From the NCBI GenBank assembly GCA_008360955.1, contig LUCM01008249.1, forward strand, positions 34,076 to 98,075: 64,000 nt of DNA, read 5' to 3'. Shown piece by piece: positions 55,792 to 64,000 of this stretch. This DNA comes from Fasciolopsis buskii. Its lineage: Eukaryota > Platyhelminthes > Trematoda > Plagiorchiida > Fasciolidae. The notes below the pieces were generated by a model. The model saw only the letters and a program-made list of their open reading frames with translations, had not been told where the DNA came from and did no database searches. Both the position numbers and the translations under genes were made by a program. Position 1 is the stretch's first letter. Each line of letters starts with the position of its first letter.

Positions 55792-57523
55792 CATTTAAAT
55801 TCTACGTATGTCGACGGAGAACTGTTTTTCAGTTAGTTACAACTATGTTGTTATAACAGGACCTTCTACAGGCAGTACGTCAGTTAGATGAGTGGCAAGA
55901 GGACTAGTGACCTTGGTCTGCACTCAACTCCCAACAAAATGGAGCGTTCTAGGTCAGCTTCTATCCGTTCTTTTGTAGTAAATGGTGGAACATGTTTGTT
56001 CTGAAAAAGCCCCTAACTGTTTTCAGCTCTCAGGAGGGGGAGAATGTTAGGTGGACCGCAGATGTGATTGACCTTAGAAGATCTTCACTTTGCAGCCGAG
56101 ATTACCGATCGAGGTTCTACTTAGGGATTCAGATGTGGTCAGCCCGCGCTAGGGGTATGGAAACACTGTCACCTTCCGTAGCCGGGCTGTCACACTGCTC
56201 AACTATGTAGGGTGGTGTTCACGTATGCGTTCTCCCAACCACCTGCACATGCAGCCGATTGGCAATCCCCATATGATTGAATATATGACGAAATAGACTG
56301 GTTAGCGTGCAAAAATGACTTGAAGGGCCGATGTTCTGACATTTATGCAGCTGATCTGTGTCAACGTGCTATATCTGGATGGGATGAAGATAACCGTCAG
56401 CTCTCTCCACATGACCATCTTTGAGAGAGATTTCACATCCTTTTGTGTCACTCAGCTAGTCGACCAGAGAAATTGCTTTCCATGGGATTACTTTGTGAGG
56501 TTCCAGCTGATCTTGCGCGTTTCTCTACTGTTTTGAGGCAAATAATTGAATTCCTTTCAAAAAGCAGAAAATTTAACAAACCTTGAAAAAAAAAACGTAG
56601 TGTCCGCAACACTGACCGTTTTGTAGCGGACTAAAGAACCACAGCGTATTCACGTGACGTCAATAACAGACTGAAAAGTGTACAACTGTTTATTTGAGTC
56701 TACACGCTTCGACGAGGTCAGGCGAATCCGGTGCTTCGCTGTCCCGGATGGACCTCGGTTAAAAATTTAAATATCCAGGACGCGCCGACCTCAATGCGCA
56801 CCTTCCAGTATTATCCTGTTCATCCGGTTGTGATTACCAATCTTCTCCTCAAGGATCGAATTGGCTGATCCCGTTAGCTTTCTGAATAGTCTGAGGTCAC
56901 AAGGCGAGTCAGTATGATGTGACGAACACGTCAGAATTTCGTTAATGGCTGTCAAGGTAGTATATAGAGTCAAACAGTTCACAATAAATGAGGGTAAATG
57001 ACTATTTACAGTACTAGAGGTTAGAATTCTGTCTGACGAAATTGAAAACTGACAGATTCGGCACGTTTTCAGGGTGACGAGTAAGCCAGAGAAGCTTGAG
57101 TTTCGCACAAGGTGGAGAACGCAACCAACTCTGTTACTTGGTCAATGCGACGCAAAAAATATGCTCAGAACACATCCTAGGAATTTGAATGAATTATCTC
57201 AACGGAGGTTTTGGAGATTATCCGGTATTGTCGATAAAACGTTCTGCGCAGCCAAACTTCACCTGTCGTTCACATGAAAACCACTTTTGCATTAAGCTAA
57301 CCACCCACTAGATTCGACATGCCGGTTCTGTATGTACTTAATTGTTTCTGTTGGATAACGTACACTGTCCGTAATACCAGATGCCTGTCAGAACGAGTTC
57401 TTTGGTGTCATTCCACTTGGTTAAAAATATAAACGAACAAAATTATTACGAGCGCTACGCGTTCTGTTCAGCTTCAGTTTCTAGAAGCATTAACTGGAAA
57501 CAGAAAAAGAGATTAAGCAACAG
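55792..57523. other. No supported gene
   Basis: Short frames only (55992-56210, 56345-56536, 56791-57108); nothing recognised. Confidence 0.45.
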
Positions 57524-58090
57524 TCAGAAGAATAAGTGCAAATTAATAAGTTGAATAACTATAGAAAAGGAGAGATTTCGAATCGAAGAAAGCCAGATCC
57601 CACGACATTGCGTTGCACCTCCTATTGTCTCTAAACCCCACTTGAACACTCTTGGAGACCTCAATCTGTCACTAACTGCGCCTACATAGACCAAACCTCT
57701 TGATGGGTGGTCACCTAGACTCATCCTCCAGCTGGTAGTTACCTCACTGAACAATGAGGCAGGCGTCCTACGGGCATGTACAAAACATGTTCCAAATACT
57801 TCAATCTATTGGCAATCAGCGGTAATTTTAAGGATTGAACTCTGGCACGCAGTAACTTACTCCTAACCTGTGAGTTACTGAGAAACTTCGTTTAACATGT
57901 TTCACTACTAACAGGAAAGCAACGATGTTCAAGCACCGAAAGTCTTTGAACATATGCTCTCAACAGCCATGTTTATGAGCTGCATAGCAGAACCGATCTT
58001 ATTCGTGTTACATTTACTCCACCTTTGATCTCTAACCGGATGTCACACAGACACCACAGATGCCTGAAGTCGGTGAATGTCAGTCTCAGG
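57524..58090 (-). mobile_element. RTE-B LINE remnant, C-terminal end
   Basis: The part 57890-58055 matches 25560-25740 (RTE-B) at about 70%. Downstream on the minus strand the frame ending at 57524 has RSPRVFKWGLETIGGATQCR, IWLSSIRNLSFS, which fits the RTE C terminus (W.LETL.DMAQCR..W...I..LS). So the fragment reaches the 3' end of the coding part. Confidence 0.6.
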
Positions 58091-58270
58091 CTGTAAACAC
58101 TCCATTAAGCAATCCCCCACTGTGTGCAGAAAGCAGCTCGTGCGAACAGTGAAGCTCCTTTGAACTACGTGCCAGCCTGAAATCTTATCGATTCACTGAC
58201 AGTTTTGGGTCAAGCACGTGAACCGCGTCCTCTCACCGGACAGTTTTCAGGCCATTACTAACTACACACT

Positions 58271-58272
58271 GG

Positions 58273-58304
<32 letters not shown>
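58271..58304. repeat. (TA)n microsatellite
   Basis: TA units with one TTTA interruption. Confidence 0.9.
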
Positions 58305-58369
58305 AGGACAGGATTTCATCCAGCAGAAGTGCAATTTATCATTCTCCCTCGTTTAATGTTAACCGTCTT

Positions 58370-58425
58370 TGACTTTATGTATTGGCATCATTAAGAATAA
58401 CTGGAAACTAGCTTGTTCCTATTTA
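58370..58425 (+). repeat. Solo PLE terminal-repeat fragment
   Basis: TTATGTATTGGCATCATTAAG then AATAACTGGAAACTAGCTTG parallels 34950-35000 and the PLE pLTRs. It lies about 65 bases after a TA microsatellite, the same neighbourhood as the other copies. Confidence 0.5.
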
Positions 58426-58719
58426 CCGTATGATTGATTCCTCAGTTATTCCCTTAGCTTGTAGTAATATCATGTTGTGATGCAACGAATGGTTCCATGC
58501 ATCGGAGATTTCCTCCGTTAGTCAGGAGGGTGACTGTAGACTGGAATCTGCGATATGTTAACGTGAGAGGAGATGGCGCTCCCGAACACAAAGTTTCCAT
58601 GCGAACCCATTCGATCGACATTGGGTCACATGCAATAGTTACATTCTCCAAAAGAATCCTAAAACGACCTCAGTGTTCTGACTTTTTCTCCATTACTTAC
58701 TGCTATTACACAGGCCACT

Positions 58720-58982
58720 ATTATTATTATTACTATTATTATTATTATTGAATTGAACCATTTTCGTATGATTTTGGAGTAAGGGACATGCATTGGTTTG
58801 GGCGGAGGCTGGAAGCCATGTCCTTTAAATAAGGAAGGGCTTGGAATCAATGCGTCATCTGCGGTAACGAGCTGGGCGACAGCGGATTGTTGTCTAACGC
58901 CAAAGTGAGCGGCAGATCTGGGATTCGAACGCCTGGCTATTTTTGTGAGGTAGACGCTTAATCCAACTGACCATCGCCGATA
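58720..58982 (-). repeat. Complete-looking tRNA-headed SINE with (ATT)n tail
   Basis: On the minus strand the element starts GGCGATGGTCAGTTGGATTA (A box region), has CGTTCGAATCCC (B box) 50 bases later, then a 150-base body (GATCTGCCGCTCACTTTGGCG, CCAAACCAATGCATGTCCC) and ends in AATAATAATAATAATAGT. An internal RNA-polymerase-III promoter, a body and a short tandem tail are the hallmarks of a SINE; the trinucleotide tail suggests mobilisation by an RTE-type LINE. The frame 58497-58751 that reads through the tail is spurious. Confidence 0.7.
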
Positions 58983-58997
58983 ATTGCGATAAAAATG

Positions 58998-59085
58998 AGC
59001 TGGTGGGCTGGTTTCAGAGGTTTACTGCACGAGTCAGTGACAACTCAGAATACTGGTTCGATACCCGTGTGGTTCGCCATAAAAT
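58998..59085 (+). repeat. tRNA-like remnant
   Basis: TGGTTCGATACCCG is an excellent B box with a partly paired T arm (ACTGG/CCCGT around TTCGATA). The acceptor stem does not pair, so it is not a functional tRNA; it may be another SINE head, placed back-to-back with the SINE at 58720. Confidence 0.4.
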
Positions 59086-59734
59086 TCATTTTGAAAAAGC
59101 AAGATAACCTAAACTTCGGACGTCGTTTTCCTTTAGATGCAACCAAGTACCTTACACACAATCTCTGGATTATCGACAAACTTCTCCCTCACATTCAGTC
59201 AGCACTAGAAAAAAAGGGTATTAGAACAACGAGAGTTTTCGCGGATTTTTCGCTCTCAGCTCCTGTTTCTGAGCCTTGTTGTAGGACCGGCCTTATTGTT
59301 GCTGTATAAAACTGACTTCTAGTCCATAATCCAATTTCAAGCCGATGCCAGAGAACAACTTTACCGGTACTGATCTCGGATGCGAGATAGCCATAACCGC
59401 GAACTGGGTTTCCCTCGTTTGTATACAGAAATTTGAAAGGAGATAAATTTCTCTTGTGTACTGTCCAATGAGAGACAGGACTAACATTTAACTGTTATTA
59501 AAAGTTATGAAGACACGCGGACTATTTGACCTTTGTTCGCAATAATGAGAATTGCACATCGACGGTCCCCGAACTTTGGCGCGAACTTGGGATGAAAGAT
59601 TACCAGTCGAACATACCCTTAAAGCAAACCGGACAAGCTCTCATTTGGAAGTCTGCGGTGTGACGCATAAAGGTCGGTGGCCTACAAAATCTAGTGACGG
59701 CTATGTCATATTATGCTGATGCTAGACGAACCGT

Positions 59735-59830
59735 TATGAGCCTGCCCGGTTGGGTTAATGACTATCACCTTTGACTCAAAATTTTTCGTCGCAGGCTTGC
59801 ATCGCAGTTCGGCTGGGATAAATGTGCGCT
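59735..59830 (+). repeat. tRNA-headed SINE remnant, same family as 1976
   Basis: GAGCCTGCCCGGTTGGGTTAA ... CTTTGACTCAAAATTTTTCG ... GCATCGCAGTTCGGCTGGG aligns with 1974-2045. The B box is degenerate. Confidence 0.5.
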
Positions 59831-62421
59831 GCTGATTTATTCAAACATGGATGAAACCGTTACACAGTGCTGCATTGATTTCCTATTCACAAGTTGGACG
59901 CTAATTCCACATGGTAAATCGCGGCAAAATTTGCCCTTTCTCGCTCACCTATACTGCAACACAAATCCCTTCATGTGGCTATCATCTGTCGATTTGAGTT
60001 AGGAATCTTTTACTGTGCTACAACTCGTCTATTGCCCATTCGATTCACAGTTCGACTCAAGGTTGGTCTTACCGAGTGGAGTGGGAGCATTAGGACCTCT
60101 CAGAAGACCTCTGATCTGACCAAGTTCAGTGACTACCGGTCTAGGTCAAAATGTTTGCGAGATATCTGAATCTTCCAATTTCTAAACGGACTTATTTACG
60201 AAGAAAAATTAAGGCCTTTTATGTGTGCATGAATGTATGTATATATGCATCCGCTTGTCTTTACTGATTACTTGGCATGTTTATTTCCCTAATCCCACTG
60301 GAGACGCAAATCGTGTAGAACTCCTAAGCCGAACTAAAATTGCAACGTGCCAGGAACTGATCACCAATATACCTTAAACAAAGTGCGAGTAGTCAACAGA
60401 ACACTACCTGAATCAGAAACACGTGTGTAGCGTACAGAAAATCCCAAAGATCTATAGTAAACAACTTCAGACAGTTCAAGGGAATGTACAAAAAGTAACA
60501 TTCACGTGTTGGTATCCGCCCCAGTTCTCTCTTCTAGATATCTGGCGAATCAGCCATGTTTTGAAATGTAAAAATGAGAAAACACTATGGGCGCGAGTCA
60601 ATCAAACCCACCGATCTGATTTCAAATTCAGAAACAGTATCTGTATAATTTCTTGCTGATAAAGAATAGGGGATATGACCAACAACTATTTTAAGAATCA
60701 TTAATCAACAAAGTCGGTCCTCAACGAAAACAAACTATAATTTTAACCATACTATCTTGTTGCGTTCATGGGAAATTCGACAAGAAAACATGTTCTGAAT
60801 ATCCCCGACTGTGTTTCACAACAGCTTAATGATTTCAAGTAACCGATGACGTTTAAATGACGGAACAACTTGACTGTACGAAATCGGATGACCACCGCTC
60901 TCTGTGATTTTCTACCTCGGGCTCATTTCCAGTGTCCCGGAAAAGCGCACTGACCGCAGACAGGAGACAGTTAACCCGAAGCAGATAATTACCAGTGTCC
61001 CGACCATAGTGAAAAGAATGTAAATCTCCAAGGCAAACTAACAAAAGAAAATTTTAAGAAATCTGCCAATTGCAGATCCTCAAATATTTGTACAGAACAA
61101 CAGAATTGTCTATCATCCGTCAGATAAGAACTTATCCAGTAGACTCATTTGCTTTTTAATGCAAAACTATCCATAAATCAAGCAAATATAATTAATGAAT
61201 TACCAGGCTGAATTATATATATATATATGTATATATGTATATATACCATACTTCTTTTATAGTGAACAAGTTTATTTGTCTATAAAAGTAGTGTAGTTAA
61301 GGTACAATGTCTGATCAACAGAATAAACGACTTCAGAAGAACACCATAAAAAGTATCCTCACATGAACGAAAACAAGCAATGTTTCACAGATGTGGTTAA
61401 TAATCTTTTGCGTTGAAGACGAAATGATAAGGAAGGGGGGAATTTGTAGGGTTCAGGCCCCGCATCAAATCTTCCACACTGTTCCTCCCTGTCGTCCGTT
61501 GTTTATCAAATCCACGATTCCTCGGCTTCCCAAACTGATGTACTGGGTAGCATTCTCACCGCAAGTATCTAGTCAATCAATGCAGCAGACACTAAGCTCT
61601 TGCAAAATTTTGGAATCCGATGAGCAGTAGTCCAGCCCACATGCTTCTTGATTAATTCGGATTAGAAGCCAAATGCTAGCTGGAAATTTAATCAAAGCTG
61701 GTGACCGAGAAATTCCCTTCGCACCCCTCTGCTCCCGTATACTCCTCGAAAGAAGACACGGAGTTGTGGCCTTAATAGATGGTGTTCACATCTGCCACGT
61801 CACAGTCCTTCTAAAGCAATCTTGTGGTGTTGTCTAGGGAGAACGCCCTCAATGCTACTGTTGCAGCTGCTTGCCCGAAGCCGCTTATTTGGTGAGCATG
61901 ATCCCACCTGGTTTGTGGTTTGCCACCTAAATGACAGTCATCCCCTTATTGGCCACCCGCGGGACGCGCGGAATAGAATGAAGCTTTGTTTTTCGTTCAT
62001 GGCAAAGGACCAGGGAAGGAATACACACAATTTTTCTTCTTTTTTCACCCTTATCCTACCTTCTTACCTTAGACTCTGCTCCTTCATGCCTCTCGGAACT
62101 CGTGGAGGCAATTTGTTTCATTCCTGTTCTAATGTTGTTATGGTTTCGTTGGGCATCTTGTCATGTCTTGGTGATCGCTACGTCTTCATTATTGCAATCT
62201 GCCTTGTGTCGTGGCATACTGCCTGACACAGTTTTCACGTTGGGTGTCCGAGTGTCACAGTAGCGTTAAATCATCTAATTTATTTCAATTCGGAGACATT
62301 TGACAAAGGCTGACTCACATTCTCACGTGATATACGTGAAAATGGTGTTGCACTTGCTCCCCAAGTTGATGTAGAAATTGATGTTAGTAAGTAATAACCA
62401 CTATGGCCATAGTGATTCGGG
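59831..62421. other. No supported gene
   Basis: The longest frame (61822-62226, plus, 134 codons) has hydrophobic stretches but no family signature. A (TA)n/(TGTA)n run lies at 61213-61245. Otherwise nothing recognised. Confidence 0.4.

Positions 62422-62459
<38 letters not shown>
62422..62459. repeat. (GAT)n microsatellite
   Basis: About twelve GAT/ATG units. Frames through it give poly-His or poly-Met and are artefacts. Confidence 0.95.
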
Positions 62460-62751
62460 GTGACATTGAGGAGGATGAGCAGAAGAAGCAGGGGACGAAC
62501 ATTTTGCCAACAGGCCATTTACGAATCACAAGCTAACGATGTGGTAGTGCTCTTCTTTATGCGGTCAGTCTATTTGTCAGTTAGATCTTTGTAATTGAAT
62601 GAAACTAACTACTTTCCCTGGAACCAGAAAACTGGTGGTTCTCTTTAGGCGCGCATAGGCACGCGCGTGTGTCCGTCCCCTTTGTCACCATTTAATTGAA
62701 TTTTGTTCACTCTTCCAAACAGAATACGAACGAGACTATTCGGCCAGTGAG

Positions 62752-62782
<31 letters not shown>
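62752..62782. repeat. (AAC)n microsatellite
   Basis: About ten AAC units. Confidence 0.95.
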
Positions 62783-62783
<1 letters not shown>

Positions 62784-63039
62784 GAGTGAGAACTCACCAG
62801 TTTGTGTACTTCCCTCGTGTGCGTGTCAGATGTAGAGTGTGACAATATTTGCCCCTTGGACATGAAACACTCGGCCGGCCCTGTGGGAATGCTCGACAGC
62901 GCATTGGTCTGAAAGCAGGTACAACGTCTAGACCCACCCCTACACTGTATCCGGATAGTCAATCACCCAAGCACACTAACAAAGACACGAAACGAACTAA
63001 TGAAGGAGGAGTAATGCTGTCTTGAGGACTCATCCACAC

Positions 63040-63115
63040 TGTTGAGATGTGACGATATACGACATTTATTGACGAGACATTTCGGTACTCATGTTTATCC
63101 CAGAACCTGATGATT
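63040..63115 (-). repeat. PLE-like repeat trace with a hammerhead-like string
   Basis: Minus strand AAACATGAGTACCGAAATGTC, then CTCGTCAATAAATGTCG. CATGAGTACCGAAA resembles the pLTR text CATGAGTACGAA, and TGAG..CGAAA.GTC has the order of a minimal hammerhead 3' half. Too short to be sure. Confidence 0.25.
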
Positions 63116-63318
63116 AACTCACCTAATAAGGACAGCAATGGCTGACTAACACCGTCAACTGGCCTTACAGTTTGGAGGTTTCGGTAGCTTCATCCCTCTC
63201 CGCCCTTTCGGTTTCCTGTTCACGTAACGTACCGTTAATAAAGTAATTATTCACCGTTGACTGAGGTATTTTGATGGGACTGTAGGCGGCTAAACCATCG
63301 TGTGGACAACGAGAGGCG

Positions 63319-63387
63319 ATGGTGGTGGACAAAAAAGAGGACGGGGAAATGAGTGCCACTCCGCCGTCACCCCACTTCGGCTTCAAA
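63319..63387 (+). CDS. Candidate first exon, unrecognised
   Basis: ATG at 63319 opens MVVDKKEDGEMSATPPSPHF then GFK, followed by a fair donor (AAA|GTGAGC). The acidic, Pro-containing N terminus looks natural, and the frame stays open to 63633 if not spliced. The opposite strand is open too (63165-63395) with its own donor-like AACG|GTACGT, so only one of the two can be real. No family recognised. Confidence 0.27.
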
Positions 63388-64000
63388 GTGAGCATGATAA
63401 CTGGTGGATTAAAGGGCTACCTTTGGGAATTTATATCTCTGTTCGCGCTAAAAGAAATTTTCGTCCACAAGTGCCAGAAGAATTTGAGCATGATCAAAAT
63501 CAATAGTGGTAAAGAATATAAATTGGATTCGGGTTGCGGTCGATTAAAACTCATAAGAACTCCACGTATTCATTACTCGATAAAGTCATCAAGCGAATTT
63601 TTCTATAGATACTCCACTAGCGTTGAAAGTTAAGAAACCCATAATTTCAACTATCCAGTCGCAGCCACAAACTTAATTATTGTACATATGTGATTATGGT
63701 AAAGTAAAGTAAAGTACTCTGTTGCTGGCATTAAATTGTTGACAAAATTTATTTGTCATCCGATATCAGCACCGATAGGAAACAACGGAAACAGCAGCCG
63801 TTTCAACCTTTTTCATAATCGACGGCACTGAATACATAAGTTCGGCTGAGCTGCGAGAAGAACTCGGGACGAACGACTGTAACTGTAACGCCTTAACCAT
63901 TATATCACCGAGGAGCCTGCCAATCGTTTACTGAATTTTATCACGTGTTGCCAGTGAATCCATCCTTCAGTGATTTGCAAGGATGCACTGTAATCCACGG
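63388..64000. other. No further supported feature
   Basis: AT-rich sequence to the window end; nothing recognised apart from the open frame noted at 63319. Confidence 0.4.

Noticed and set aside
58995..59085. Functional tRNA gene suggested by a perfect B box and a trailing GCCA.
   Set aside because: The acceptor stem and D arm do not pair; it is better explained as a SINE or tRNA remnant.
62280..62594. Open frames with runs of His or Met.
   Set aside because: Produced by the GAT microsatellite.
1..64000. LTR retrotransposon, DNA transposon, rRNA, CRISPR array or spliced-leader gene.
   Set aside because: I looked for integrase/protease motifs, transposase DDE signatures, rRNA blocks, regularly spaced repeats and flatworm spliced-leader sequence and saw none. 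A profile search could still find decayed pieces.

Overview
This window is eukaryotic genomic DNA of the gene-poor, repeat-rich kind: no operons, no long continuous genes, short exons with GT/AG borders, kilobase introns, and many decayed copies of retrotransposons. The mix of RTE-type and CR1-type LINEs, a Penelope-like element (PLE) with a GIY-YIG endonuclease, tRNA-headed SINEs and hammerhead-like repeats is typical of flatworms (Platyhelminthes; a fluke or tapeworm is my guess), but nothing here fixes the species. No rRNA, intact tRNA, CRISPR or LTR-retrotransposon is visible. Starts of open frames given below are not always ATG; for exons I rely on splice borders and reading phase.

Two host genes are recognised with confidence. 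On the plus strand, two exons (4513-5069 and 10119-10306, joined in phase) encode the C-terminal part of a stomatin-like protein 1 (STOML1/UNC-24 type) with an SCP2 sterol-carrier domain; the intron between them carries an antisense CR1-like LINE (about 7050-9940). On the minus strand, three exons (32729-32978, 24800-24994, 23564-23751, joined in phase) encode the C-terminal part of a WW-domain-binding protein 2 (WBP2) with five PPxY motifs; its large intron has absorbed a whole PLE (about 27356-30110), further PLE debris and an RTE remnant. The 5' exons of both genes were not found. Weaker single-exon candidates lie at 3616-4031 (-), 47247-47515 (+), 53620-54009 (+), 55616-55753 (+, followed by a poly(A) signal), 13513-14037 (-) and 63319-63387 (+).

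Layout: 1-4.4 kb SINE remnants and unassigned DNA; 4.5-10.7 kb STOML1; 11.5-13.2 kb PLE/LINE debris; 14.7-16.6 kb three tRNA-like SINEs; 18.8-20 kb CR1-like LINE (+); 20-23.5 kb unassigned; 23.5-33 kb WBP2 and its intronic elements; 35-45.3 kb a nest of at least five RTE-type LINE pieces, including two copies in inverted orientation; 45-57.5 kb mostly unassigned with hammerhead-like repeats at 52-53.6 kb; 57.5-60 kb RTE and SINE remnants; 60-64 kb microsatellites and one weak exon.

The most striking signal is in the LINE nest. Copies A (+) and B (-) of one RTE family share a 714/715-base tract with no visible difference except at the only N of the window, while the same two copies differ by roughly 10-15% on either side. 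That is the footprint of recent gene conversion between inverted repeats, or of an assembly error. The second is a family of PLE-associated repeats with a hammerhead-ribozyme-like core.
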